In this document: one piece after another, positions 51,344 to 60,211 of the stretch
Layout: each line of letters begins with the position of its first letter
Position numbering within the stretch: the first letter of the stretch is position 1
Assembly (NCBI GenBank): GCA_964371055.1
Contig: CAYJLF010000009.1
Coordinates: 121,729-185,728 of the forward strand
Origin: CAYJLF01 sp964371055
GTDB taxonomy: Bacteria > Eisenbacteria > RBG-16-71-46 > CAIMUX01
Direction: 5' to 3'
DNA: 64,000 nt
The notes under the pieces: generated by a model
The model's input: only the letters and a program-made list of their open reading frames with translations
Told to the model about the DNA's origin: nothing
Database searches by the model: none
Made by a program: the position numbers and the translations under genes

Positions 51344-54300
51344 TCACTTCTCCTTGTCGAGCTGCTGCTGATCCTCGGGTGTCGGCTGCCCGGGCGTGAC
51401 CGGAGGGGGCATCTCGGCCATCTTGAAGGCGCGCCGGCTGCGATCCTTCACCGGTCCGAACTCGGGCTTGAGCGGCGGCTTCGCTTCGCGCAGCCGCAGC
51501 ACCTCTTCGATGCCGCGATCGAGCTGGGCGTCGATGCCGTGCCCGACCTGCTGGGGAAGGTTGTCGATCTCGATGTCGGGGTCGACGCCGTAGTTCTCGA
51601 TCCCCCAGCCCTTGGTCGGGTGCCACCAGGCGAACTCCGGACTGCTCACGCCCCCCTTATCGACCAGCGGGACGCCGCCGCGGATGCCGATGACTCCGCC
51701 CCAGGAGCGCTTGCCGATGACCGGGGCGACCCCCGCCGTCTTGATCGCCGCGGGGAAGATGTCGCCGTCCGATCCGGCGAACTCGTTCGTCAGGACGACG
51801 AACGGACCGTTGAGCGTGCGATAGGGATAGGTCGAGATGTTGCCGCCGCGGCTCCGGTCCCACCACATCAGTTGCCGCAGCAGGCGCGAGACGACGAGCT
51901 GCGAGACGAAACCGCCGCCGTTCCAGCGCGCGTCGATCACCATCCCTTCCTTGTCGAGCTGATTGTAGAACCAGGTATCCCACTGCCGCAGCCCCCACCC
52001 TCCCATGTCGGGAATGTGGACATAGCCGATCTTGCCGCCGGTCTTCTCGGTCACCGCTTCGCGATTGCGGCGCACCCAGTCGTGGTAGCGGAGGCGTCCG
52101 GTCATGCCGCCGCTCATCGGCTTGCAGACCACGGTGCGCGCGCCATCCTTCGACGGGCGGCTGTTCACCGTCAGGAGCACCGGCTTGCCCGCCCATCCCG
52201 CCAGGGAGGCCTCGAACGGTTCGTTGGCCGGTACCGCGCGGTTGTTCACTTCGAGGATGTACTCCCCTTCGTTCACGATCGAGCCGGGCTCATCGAGGGG
52301 TGAACGCACCCGGTCGGCCGCGGCGCCGCGCAGGATCCGTCCCACGCGGAAGGCGTTCCCTTCCCGCACGAGGTCGGCGCCGAGCAGCCCGGTCGAGACG
52401 GCCGGCACGTTCACGCCGCGATCACCGCCCCAGACGTAGGTGTGGGACGTGGCCAGCTCGCTGATCATCTCGGCGATCAGGTCCTGCAGGTCGGCGCGGG
52501 TCGCCAGGCGCGGCAGGAGCGATGCGTACTGGTCCCGGATCGACTTCCAGTCGACGCCTCCCATTCCCTCGTCCCAGTAGTAGTCGCGCTGGTACCGCCA
52601 CGCCTCGTGAAACATCTGGCTCCACTCCTCGCGCGGGTCGAGCTCGATCACGACGTTCTCGAGGGAAACGGAGGACTTCGACAGGTCGTCGCCGGGCATC
52701 GCGCCGGCGTCGAGGACGAAGATCTCTCCCTCGGCCTTGCGGATCCCGATCTTGCCGGACCGGTTCTGAAGATCGAAGCCGACGACCTCGCTCAAAAACG
52801 GCCTCGACTCGCGCTCCTCCAGGTCGTAGACGAAGAGGGTGCCTCCCTTCCGCTCCGGAAAGTCGCCCTTCTCCTCCATCAGGCCGCCCAGCGTGCCCGC
52901 CCAGTAGAAGAGTTTCGACGGGGACGCGGCGAGGGCGTAGTAGCGTCCCGCCTCGATCGGCAGCTCCACGACACGGCTTTCGATGCCGTCGAAGTCGATG
53001 ACCACCGCCTCCGGAGGTTCCTCGTCCGCTTTGCCGGACTTCGCCTTCTCCTCGCGGGCGGCCGCCTTCTTCCGCTCTTCCTCTTCCTTCATCTTGGCGT
53101 CCGGGCCGGGAGGAGCGCCGTCGGCGCGGAGCGTGGGGTTCTTGACGTCGGGACGCAGCAGGAGGGCGCAGACCTTGGAGGTCGTCAGCTCGACCGTCTC
53201 GAAATCGACGTCGCCGATGATCGGATTGATGACGCGGTCGCTGACGAAGTAGAGGTACCGGCCGGCAGGATCCCAGGCGGGGGTCCGGTTGGGGGTCGTC
53301 CAGTCGGTGACGATGCGGGTCGTCTTCTCCCTGGTGTCATAGATCCAGATCGAAGGGCGATCCCGACGGTCGAGTTTGGAGTAGGCGAGCCAGCGCCCGT
53401 CGGGGCTGAACGTGTAGTCCCCGATCTCCCACTGCTCGCTGCGGTCGACCCGGACCCGCGGTCCGCCGTCCGCCGGGGCGAGCCAGAGTGAATGAGCCTG
53501 ATCCGACCACGCAATCCACTTGCCGTCGGGCGACCAGGAGGGCGTGTTCACGCGCCCGAGATCGCCGGACGGGACGATCACCTTCGGCTCGCCGCGTCCC
53601 CACGCGTCGAGACTCAGGATCGCCTCTTCGCCGCTGGCGTCGGTGACGTAGAGGAGCCGCTCCCCCTTCGGGTCGTAGCTCATCCGGTCTTCGCGCGAGC
53701 CGCTCCCTCCGGACAGCGGCAGGGTGATCCCCTCCTTCTTCACCGGGAGGGAGAAGATCTCGCCGCGCGCCTCGATCGCCACCCGATCGCCGTCGGGAGC
53801 GAGCGCAAAGCCGTTGAGGTACTGCTGCGGGTTGGGATAGCGCGTCCGGGTGAGGATGCGCTCGCTGGGGAGATCGATCTTGATCTTGCGGCCGACGTTC
53901 GACTGCGAGTTGTACAGATGGAGATCGCCGCCGATCGTATAGGTGAGGTACTTGCTTCCGTCGGTCTCCAGTTGGCGCAGGTCCCAGCCGTCCAGCGGGG
54001 AGAGCCGGTGGCGCTCGGTACCATCGGAGTTGATCACCCAGAGGTTCTGCGTGCCTCCCTTGTCGCTGAGGAAGTAGAGCTTCCCGCTCAGCCAGACCGG
54101 GGTGAGGTCGCTGCCGTCGAAGTCGGTGATCTTCGCGTAGTCCTCGGCGCGCGGATCGCCGACCCAGATGTCGGACGCCGTGCCGCCGCGGTACCGCTTC
54201 CAGGTGCCGCCGCCGCTGGTGCGGTTGAAGGCCCATCGCCCGGTCACCGGATCGATGGAGAGGTTCTGCGCATAGCCGATCGGGAGCTTCTCCGGCTCGC

Positions 54301-54862
54301 CCCCCTCGACCGGGATCGCGTAGAGCTCCCAATCCCAGTGCGGGTTCTGCCGGGTGCTCCGGAAGACGAGGCGCGCCCCCTCGGGGGTCCAGCAGACCGG
54401 CTCGTCGGGGGCCGGGTGCCAGGTCATCCGCCGCGGCTCGCCGCCGGTGGCCGGGATCACGAAGAGGTCGCGATTGCCGTCGTAGTCGCCCGCGAAGGCG
54501 ATCCAGGCTCCATCGGGCGAGAACTTGGGGAGGTACTCGTCGCCGGGATGCATGGTCAGTCGCCGGGCGTCGGTCCCGTCGATCTTCGCCAGCCAGAGGT
54601 CTCCCTCGGCGGAGAAGACGAGCCGGTCCCCGAAGACGTCGGGGGTGCGGATGTAGCCCGCCTCGGCGAGGACTGTAGCCGGCACGAACAGAGCCGGCAC
54701 CAGCACGGCGAGCGCCAGCACGGCGACCGACAACCGAGCTCGTGCCATGGGGCCGGCGAAGATCGCGGCCGTCCGGGCGGCGCTTCGATGGGATGAGAGA
54801 GACGACGATGTGGGGACTCCGGCGCGTGCGCTGGACACCCCGCGCGGGCGCGAGTACGGCAT
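51344..54862 (-). CDS. Tricorn protease homologue, exported
   Basis: 1172 residues from ATG 54862 (TTTGGAGGAACC before it). A shorter start at 54748 would give a more ordinary signal peptide ('LSVAVLALAVLVPALFVPAT'); I keep 54862 for its ribosome site. Mature domain order: propellers ('SPDGAWIAFAGDYDGNRDLF', 'SPDGRWLAYSKLDRRD'), C1, PDZ ('GSIVNEGEYILEVNNRAVP'), and catalytic 'VVLTNEFAGSDGDIFPAAIK', 'GKRSWGGVIGIRGGVPLVDK'. 'AKMKEEEERKKAAAREEKAK' is a charged insert. Compared with its neighbour it has an export signal, so it probably works in the periplasm on extracellular peptide fragments. Paralogues in tandem suggest division of labour. Confidence 0.92.
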   Translation of the reverse strand: MPYSRPRGVSSARAGVPTSSSLSSHRSAARTAAIFAGPMARARLSVAVLALAVLVPALFVPATVLAEAGYIRTPDVFGDRLVFSAEGDLWLAKIDGTDARRLTMHPGDEYLPKFSPDGAWIAFAGDYDGNRDLFVIPATGGEPRRMTWHPAPDEPVCWTPEGARLVFRSTRQNPHWDWELYAIPVEGGEPEKLPIGYAQNLSIDPVTGRWAFNRTSGGGTWKRYRGGTASDIWVGDPRAEDYAKITDFDGSDLTPVWLSGKLYFLSDKGGTQNLWVINSDGTERHRLSPLDGWDLRQLETDGSKYLTYTIGGDLHLYNSQSNVGRKIKIDLPSERILTRTRYPNPQQYLNGFALAPDGDRVAIEARGEIFSLPVKKEGITLPLSGGSGSREDRMSYDPKGERLLYVTDASGEEAILSLDAWGRGEPKVIVPSGDLGRVNTPSWSPDGKWIAWSDQAHSLWLAPADGGPRVRVDRSEQWEIGDYTFSPDGRWLAYSKLDRRDRPSIWIYDTREKTTRIVTDWTTPNRTPAWDPAGRYLYFVSDRVINPIIGDVDFETVELTTSKVCALLLRPDVKNPTLRADGAPPGPDAKMKEEEERKKAAAREEKAKSGKADEEPPEAVVIDFDGIESRVVELPIEAGRYYALAASPSKLFYWAGTLGGLMEEKGDFPERKGGTLFVYDLEERESRPFLSEVVGFDLQNRSGKIGIRKAEGEIFVLDAGAMPGDDLSKSSVSLENVVIELDPREEWSQMFHEAWRYQRDYYWDEGMGGVDWKSIRDQYASLLPRLATRADLQDLIAEMISELATSHTYVWGGDRGVNVPAVSTGLLGADLVREGNAFRVGRILRGAAADRVRSPLDEPGSIVNEGEYILEVNNRAVPANEPFEASLAGWAGKPVLLTVNSRPSKDGARTVVCKPMSGGMTGRLRYHDWVRRNREAVTEKTGGKIGYVHIPDMGGWGLRQWDTWFYNQLDKEGMVIDARWNGGGFVSQLVVSRLLRQLMWWDRSRGGNISTYPYRTLNGPFVVLTNEFAGSDGDIFPAAIKTAGVAPVIGKRSWGGVIGIRGGVPLVDKGGVSSPEFAWWHPTKGWGIENYGVDPDIEIDNLPQQVGHGIDAQLDRGIEEVLRLREAKPPLKPEFGPVKDRSRRAFKMAEMPPPVTPGQPTPEDQQQLDKEK

Positions 54863-54959
54863 GGTTCCTCCAAATCTCGGGTGCCCCGGCGGGCGCCGGG
54901 CGAGGCGGGCCGACAAATCCGGCCCAGGCGGCATGATACGACGGAGAGCGGGGGGTGTT

Positions 54960-56486
54960 TCAGCCTGAGACTTCCCCGGGAGAGGTTCTCCTCCCCCGAC
55001 CCGTCTCCCGGAGACACCAGAGGAAGAGGGCGAGCGTCGGCAGGCTCTTGACCGAGAGATGGAGCGCGGAGAACCAGCCCGGCCAGGATTCGATCGAGGA
55101 GTCCTTGGCCACGCCGGCCAGCAGGGGCGCCAGCGGATAGAGAGTCGGCAGGCCGAGGAGGATGCCGATTGTGAGGACAAAGCGTGATCCCGTAGTCAGA
55201 TAGAGAGCGGCGACGGCTGGGAGGAGCATGACGTAGTGATACTCCCAGACGCTCTTGAAGACGAGGAAGAAGGCGGTGGTCCAGATCGCCAGGTCGAGCG
55301 CGGTGCGGTTCCTGTGCTCGAGCAGGCGCAACGAGGCGAGGACCGCGAGGAGGCCGATCACGGCGAATACGAGAAGGAGGGTTCCGCTCAGGAGGCTCAG
55401 CTGCAGGGGCCCCGCCTGGAGGACCTGCGCGGAGACCGGGTGATCGATCCGCGACACGAGCTCTCGGAGGAGGTTGTGCAGGCCGAACGATCCCTTGTGC
55501 AGGGCCGGCGTGAACGGGGAGAAGTTGAGCCGCGCGAACTCGCCCAGGTCGGCCGGGCGCGCGAGGAAGTAGGGAGCGCTGAGCGCGACAGTGGCTCCGA
55601 TCCCGGCGAGCACCAGCTTCACGCGCCGGTCGCGGAGGTAGGGGACGAGGAGCAACGCCGCGAAGCTCTTCAGCGAAAGGCCCCCGATCCAGCCCAAGAG
55701 GAGGCCCGGAGGGCCGACCCGATCGCTCCGCCAGGTGTATGCGCGCCAGCGCCGGAGGAGAATGCCGCCCAGCGCGGCGAGGTCGGAGAGAGGGCCCGAA
55801 CCCCGGCGGGAGCCGTGCCTCGCCTGCTGCTCCTGGTGGCGAAGGACTAAGTCCACCGTCTCGACGCTCCGTGTCGGGTCGCTGCGGGACTGGTCGCCGC
55901 GGGTCTGGACGCCGCGAGCCTGGTCGACAGTGGCCTCTCCTGCCTCGCGCCGCGCCGGGTCGAACCGCCAGAGCATCCAGAGAAAAGCGGCCATGACGAT
56001 GGAGAACTGCCCCATCACCTGCTCGAGATAGAAGGGGAAGAAGCCCAACCAGAGCGCGGCCACGATAAGCCGGCGATGCTGCGGCCACTCGGTCTGGCGG
56101 AGGGTGGAGCGGATGAGGAGGAGAAGGACCAGCTCGCAGGCGACCACCCAGAGCCAGTAGGCCGGCCAGGGGGGGAGCGCCAGGGTGATCGGGGCGAAGA
56201 CGTAGGCCGTCGGCGGCAGGTAGCGGTAGAAGTAGAAGAACGGAACCCGCCGCGGCGCCTCGTTCCGGTAGCCGTCCGAGTCGTAGATGCTGTGGCCCCC
56301 GACCAGGTTCGCCCCCGCCTGGTAGATCCCGAAGAAGTCCGAGGCCTGCTTCAGCCCCTCGTTTGCCTCGACGAAGAGCGGGTTCAGGATCCCCGTGGGG
56401 AGCGAGACGAGAAACAGGAGATGGAGGAGGGCCCCGGCCAGCAGAGCCAGCCGAGCCGCGCGCTGCCGGCGGATCGATGGGATCAC
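54960..56486 (-). CDS. GT87-like (DUF2029) membrane glycosyltransferase
   Basis: 508 residues from GTG 56486, which follows GGGAGG. About 11-12 membrane segments. 'FFGIYQAGANLVGGHSIYDS' with preceding 'ANEGLKQASD' is the loop that carries the acidic residue in GT87 alpha-mannosyltransferases, and 'YRYLPPTAYVFAPI' and 'PWPAYWLWVVACE' fit. GT87 enzymes use polyprenyl-phosphate mannose or related donors on the periplasmic side. A hydrophilic loop (about 182-245) contains a degenerate repeated Arg/Asp/Ser-rich stretch ('TRGDQSRSDPTRSVETVD'), unusual for the family. It is the last chromosomal-type gene before the integron. Confidence 0.85.
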   Translation of the reverse strand: MIPSIRRQRAARLALLAGALLHLLFLVSLPTGILNPLFVEANEGLKQASDFFGIYQAGANLVGGHSIYDSDGYRNEAPRRVPFFYFYRYLPPTAYVFAPITLALPPWPAYWLWVVACELVLLLLIRSTLRQTEWPQHRRLIVAALWLGFFPFYLEQVMGQFSIVMAAFLWMLWRFDPARREAGEATVDQARGVQTRGDQSRSDPTRSVETVDLVLRHQEQQARHGSRRGSGPLSDLAALGGILLRRWRAYTWRSDRVGPPGLLLGWIGGLSLKSFAALLLVPYLRDRRVKLVLAGIGATVALSAPYFLARPADLGEFARLNFSPFTPALHKGSFGLHNLLRELVSRIDHPVSAQVLQAGPLQLSLLSGTLLLVFAVIGLLAVLASLRLLEHRNRTALDLAIWTTAFFLVFKSVWEYHYVMLLPAVAALYLTTGSRFVLTIGILLGLPTLYPLAPLLAGVAKDSSIESWPGWFSALHLSVKSLPTLALFLWCLRETGRGRRTSPGEVSG

Positions 56487-56544
56487 GGAGCCTCCCTTAG
56501 GGGCACTTCGGTGACACCGGGCGAGTCTAGCGTCGCCGCGCCGG

Positions 56545-57216
56545 AAGTCCACCTCCGCCTTCCGGGGAGGCTGGCACTCAGCCTGCATTGCTTCGGGTAC
56601 GGCGAAAGTCAGCGCCGCCACCCAGAACCAGGCGCTGTGCGCGATCGTCTTTCTCTACCGCCACGTCCTCGAGCAGGAGATCGAGTGGATGGACGGGCTG
56701 GTCCGCGCGAAGGAACCGAAGCGCCTGCCGGTGGTCCTGACCCCCGGCGAGGCGTCGACAGTGCTCCGCCAGATGACCGGCCCGTCCTTTCTCATGGCGT
56801 CGCTGCTCTACGGATCGGGACTGCGGCTGATGGAGTGCTGCCGGCTGCGCGTGAAGGATGTCGACCTCGAACGCAAGTACGCCACCGCGGCCCGCGAGTG
56901 GGCGTGGCTGTGGATCTTCCCCGCCACGCGTCACTACGTCGTGCCCGGGACCCGCCTGAAACGGCGGCACCATCTCCATGAGACTGTATTGCAGAGGGCC
57001 GTGCACGAGGCGAGGCTCAGCTCCGGTATCCCCAAGCGATTCTCATGCCATACGTTACGCCACTCCTTCGCCACGGCCCTGCTCGAGGCGGGATACGATC
57101 TCCGCACCATCCAGGAACTCCTCGGCCATACCGATGTCAGCACCACCATGATCTACACCCATGTCCTCAACCGCGGCGGGCGCGGTGTCCGCAGCCCGCT
57201 CGACGGGATCCTCTGA
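56545..57216 (+). pseudogene. intI: Degenerate integron integrase
   Basis: From ATG 56689 the frame gives 175 residues; upstream in the same frame 'KVSAATQNQALCAIVFLYRH' is clear integrase N-domain sequence, and a further remnant ('APEVHLRLP') lies in another frame, so the N-terminal part is frameshifted and truncated. Downstream: 'LLYGSGLRLMECCRLRVKDV' holds catalytic Arg I; then DLER is joined directly to 'KYATAAREWAWLWIFPATRH', skipping about 55-60 residues normally present, including the catalytic Lys beta-hairpin. Box II is intact: 'CHTLRHSFATALLEAGYD', 'LLGHTDVSTTMIYTHVL'. 'RRHHLHETVLQRAVHEA' is IntI-specific. It is in the same orientation as the cassettes. Probably inactive. Confidence 0.88.
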
Positions 57217-57900
57217 CCGTCCGCTGACACTCCTCCGAGCGTGGTCCGCGAGCCCGACCTCCTTCGGGGGCGGGGTCCCCGCCGCCCCGCCGGTCTCCGG
57301 AAGTCGTAAGCACGTGCGCGGCCACGCGAAGCCGTGCTAGGCTCGTCGGTGCTTGGGAGATCCTCGTTCATGGCTGACGTGAGGGGAGGAGCGACCGCGT
57401 TGGGAGAGAAGGCGTTGGCGACCGTGAAGGTGACGGTAGACGGTCGCACGCACGGCAGACCCGGAAAACGCACCGCCAGGGGAGAGGGGCGAGCGGTCCA
57501 TCCGCCCGCGCGCACTTGTACAGATCCCGCGCGCATCCGGAGCACGGCGCAGCATGTCGCGGGCTCGACACCACGGATGACCGGCCCGACAACCTCCAGC
57601 TTAACGCACGTTCGCAGCGCTTATCCGCTTATCCGGACTTGCGCATGCGACCGGACCCGTTCGCGGTCATTCGCTGATAGCCCTGACCTGCCCGCAGCCT
57701 ATCGTGAGAACAACCGTCAGGTCGATTTCGGACGCCCCTGCAGGAGAACTTGCGGGGAGTGCGAGAGGGCCCCGGCTAAGGTGAGTGGTTGGGGGCAGAT
57801 GGGCAGACGTCTCGATTCAGCTCCCGCCCTACATGGAAGGGGATCCATGGAGATCAGGGGAACGGGAGAGTTAACTGTTACACGCACAGGGAGTCCGTGA
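57217..57900 (+). other. Region between intI remnant and first cassette gene
   Basis: 684 bases, expected to contain attI and the cassette promoter. An open frame from 57334 to 57900 has Arg/Thr/Pro-rich composition and no family resemblance, so it is not called. No GTTRRRY-type site with supporting palindromic structure could be fixed. A decayed first cassette is possible. Confidence 0.4.
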
Positions 57901-58773
57901 ATGCCGCTACTTCAGAAACTTGAGATTCGGCACTCAGAATACGTCATCGACGCGCAGTCGGGCCGACACGTCTTCCATGTCTGTGATCCACACGCACTGA
58001 TTCAGGCAGCGGGCTATCTAAAGCATACGGTCGGAGCCCAATCTGGACGGGCCGTGTACTTCCGCGGCCAGCCTGCACTCTATGGCGGTCTCGTGCCTGG
58101 GATATTCCGCGGTTGCGCATCGACCAGCGCCCAGACGAAGCGCCTGCGCGACCTCAATGCGCTAGTCGACTCCGCGCGCCGAAAAAGCCGTCAGTTGGCA
58201 AGTCTTCCCTCCGAGGTCACGGAGGCGCTCCTACAGCATTATGGGATTCGTACAACCTGGGTTGATCTGGTCGAGAATGTCTGGGTTGCACTGTGGTTTG
58301 CGTGCCACAGGGCTCGGCTGTCCGGTAAGCTAATGGAGTTCCAACACTTCGAGCGCAGACAGCACCGTCAGGAAGATCCTGAAAGTCACTTCGGCTACGT
58401 TCTGCTCGTTGCTCCGAGCCAGGTAGCACCCATCAATGGGAGTCCGGGGTTCTCGCGGGGGCCGGGTGCAGAGGTCGTTGACCTCCGTACCGCCGCCCCG
58501 TCGACATTCGTACGCCCTCATGCGCAGCACGGGGTCCTATTCCGATTACGAGATACCAGCAAGCGCCCGTCTGACTACATCTCTGCTGTCGTTGGCATTC
58601 TACGGGTTGACCTTCGTGACGCTCTCGAATGGCTGGGCGGTGGCAATCTCCTTACAATTCATGGGCTGTTTCCACCGCCTGCGTACGATCACGGGTACCA
58701 CAATCTTCTCCACGATTTCAGGAGCCTAAAGGTGGGGAGGAGACTTGGCAGCATTGTCAACGTTGGCGCGTAA
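57901..58773 (+). CDS. FRG-domain protein (integron cassette 1)
   Basis: 290 residues. The FRG motif is at residues 54-57 in 'AVYFRGQPAL' and 'LLQHYGIRTTWVDLVENVWV' (111-129) followed by 'ALWFAC' is the second conserved block of FRG proteins. FRG (PF08867-type) domains occur in many phage-defence and toxin-like contexts and have been linked to nucleotide or RNA chemistry, but the reaction is not settled. No membrane segment or signal; cytoplasmic. ATG follows GGGAG. The stop TAA lies within the attC left end. Lower G+C than the chromosome. Confidence 0.85.
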   Translation: MPLLQKLEIRHSEYVIDAQSGRHVFHVCDPHALIQAAGYLKHTVGAQSGRAVYFRGQPALYGGLVPGIFRGCASTSAQTKRLRDLNALVDSARRKSRQLASLPSEVTEALLQHYGIRTTWVDLVENVWVALWFACHRARLSGKLMEFQHFERRQHRQEDPESHFGYVLLVAPSQVAPINGSPGFSRGPGAEVVDLRTAAPSTFVRPHAQHGVLFRLRDTSKRPSDYISAVVGILRVDLRDALEWLGGGNLLTIHGLFPPPAYDHGYHNLLHDFRSLKVGRRLGSIVNVGA

Positions 58774-58829
58774 CAAGGCGCTGAACCAGTTGGTCGCTTC
58801 GCGCCCACTGGTTAGCGCCGGCGTTCGGC
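58768..58829 (+). other. attC recombination site 1
   Basis: Left core GCGTAAC (58768-58774, one mismatch to RYYYAAC), right core GTTCGGC (58823-58829). Inner arms GGCGCT-G-AACCAGT and ACTGGTT-AGCGCC pair with one unpaired G, the strand-discriminating bulge. 62 bases, within the normal attC range. Contains the stop codon of the FRG gene. Confidence 0.85.
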
Positions 58830-58843
58830 ACTAGGGGAAGCCA

Positions 58844-59392
58844 ATGCCGCGAGATAATGGAGACTTCGTGAAGGACCTTCGGGCTGAGATAGCGGCGACG
58901 CAGAGCCGACGCATGGGCTATGTCAAGCTGAAGCTTGCCCTTGTGGTTGGTCTCCTTGGCGTCGGTGGCGCGTCGGTGCTCAAGGATCTGGACACGACGT
59001 CTCTGTTGTATCTCGTGCCTCTGGTGTCGTTCATTTTTGACCTCTATGTCATGGGTGAGGACTTTGGCATCAAGCGGGCTGGTTGCTTCATCGGAAGCAG
59101 TCCCCACGCACCGAGCGAAGAGCGTTTCTGGGAGACCGCCGCTGGACAGCACCGGGACTGGTTCTCCTACTTCGCGGGGCCTCTGTCCTCGCTTTGTGCT
59201 CTCGTTGCTGCCGGAATCGCCCTTCGCCTTTCCCACGCCTCCTTGTCGGGATTTCGAGCCTGGTTGGTGGTGAGCGGCGCACTGGTTCTCGCTCCTTTCG
59301 CCAACAGGTGGCTGCAGGCATGGCAACTCAAGCGGTTCGCCCGATCCGTGGCCGGTGAACGGAAGAAGTCTTTTGAAGGCCGCCATGAATAG
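58844..59392 (+). CDS. Small membrane protein (integron cassette 2)
   Basis: 182 residues with four predicted membrane segments: 'LKLALVVGLLGVGGASVL' (about 28-45), 'TSLLYLVPLVSFIFDLYVMG' (about 52-71), 'GPLSSLCALVAAGIALRL' and 'WLVVSGALVLAPFANRWL'. Between them a soluble loop: 'PHAPSEERFWETAAGQHRDW'. A charged N-terminus precedes. Topology is reminiscent of the small membrane effectors that end many defence systems, but I do not recognise a family and make no functional claim. ATG 14 bases after attC 1, behind GGGGAAG. Confidence 0.7.
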   Translation: MPRDNGDFVKDLRAEIAATQSRRMGYVKLKLALVVGLLGVGGASVLKDLDTTSLLYLVPLVSFIFDLYVMGEDFGIKRAGCFIGSSPHAPSEERFWETAAGQHRDWFSYFAGPLSSLCALVAAGIALRLSHASLSGFRAWLVVSGALVLAPFANRWLQAWQLKRFARSVAGERKKSFEGRHE

Positions 59393-59400
59393 CGCGGTGA

Positions 59401-59472
59401 GCCGAACAACGCGCTGCACCATCCGGTCCGCCCGCTGCGCGGTCGGCCCGATGGTGAGCGCTGGCGTTAGGT
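59401..59472 (+). other. attC recombination site 2
   Basis: Left core GCCGAAC (59401-59407, matches RYYYAAC), right core GTTAGGT (59466-59472, matches GTTRRRY). Inner arms GCGCTG-C-ACCATC and GATGGT-GAGCGC pair. 72 bases. It starts nine bases after the stop of cassette gene 2. Confidence 0.88.
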
Positions 59473-59479
59473 ACGCGTA

Positions 59480-60211
59480 ATGGCAGTGACACACGGACAT
59501 GGCAACCCGGATTGGACCAGAGATGAGGTCGTCCTGGCATTGGACCTCTACCTCGATTGCGGCGACAAGCTGCCTGGTCCTTCCGACCGGAGGGTCAAGG
59601 AGCTGTCCGCGGTACTACGGGCGTTCCCGCAGCACAGCGTTGCTTCCAGAAGGTCGTCATTCCGCAACCCTGCGGGGGTTGCGTTCAAGCTCCAGAACCT
59701 GCGGCAGGTAGCGACCGGAAGGGGCCTGGCGAATGTGTCTCGAACGGACCGGGAGGTCTGGAAGGAGCTAGGACGGGACCCGAGGCGCACGAAAGAGCTC
59801 GCCTCGCTGATCCGTGCGGGGATCGCGATGACAGAGCAGATTCCCGAGGACTCGGGGTACGAGGAGATGTTTGCCGAAGGGAGGGTCGTAACCTACACCC
59901 ACGCGCGCCGGGAGCGAGATCCGAAGTTGAGGCAAGGACTCTTGGCGAAAAGGAGGAAGACGGGGGGGCTGGTCTGCGAGATCTGTGGCTACGTGGCAGC
60001 TGGTCACACTGGAGGTCTAGGAGAGTCGGCGTTCGAGGCACATCACCTCATCCCGCTCTCCGCGGGTTCGGAAAGGCGCACCCGCCTGAGTGACATGGCG
60101 TTGCTGTGCGCCAACTGCCATCGAATGGTTCATCGCGCCGTCTCGGATAGTGGCCGATGGCTGTCGATCGCGGAGGCGAAGGTTGCGATATTGGGAAACC
60201 CCGGTACCTAA
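59480..60211 (+). CDS. McrA-like HNH endonuclease (integron cassette 3)
   Basis: 243 residues. The N-terminal domain 'DWTRDEVVLALDLYLDCGDK' with 'RNPAGVAFKLQNLRQVATG' and 'VWKELGRD' is the helical module found before HNH domains in McrA-type modification-dependent restriction enzymes. The HNH core: C166-x-x-C169 ('CEICGY'), 'FEAHHLIPLS' (His 188-189), 'LLCANCHRMVHR' (Cys 210, Asn 212, Cys 213, His 218). Likely cleaves foreign modified or invading DNA (type IV-like). Starts 7 bases after attC 2; stop lies in attC 3. Modification specificity cannot be read from sequence. Confidence 0.85.
   Translation: MAVTHGHGNPDWTRDEVVLALDLYLDCGDKLPGPSDRRVKELSAVLRAFPQHSVASRRSSFRNPAGVAFKLQNLRQVATGRGLANVSRTDREVWKELGRDPRRTKELASLIRAGIAMTEQIPEDSGYEEMFAEGRVVTYTHARRERDPKLRQGLLAKRRKTGGLVCEICGYVAAGHTGGLGESAFEAHHLIPLSAGSERRTRLSDMALLCANCHRMVHRAVSDSGRWLSIAEAKVAILGNPGT

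Noticed and set aside
57334..57900. Open frame between intI and the first cassette gene
   Set aside because: Arg/Thr/Pro-rich without any family feature; no ribosome site; likely chance frame in high-G+C DNA.
57217..57900. Assigning attI
   Set aside because: Several GTT-containing heptamers exist but none matches GTTRRRY in a supported context.
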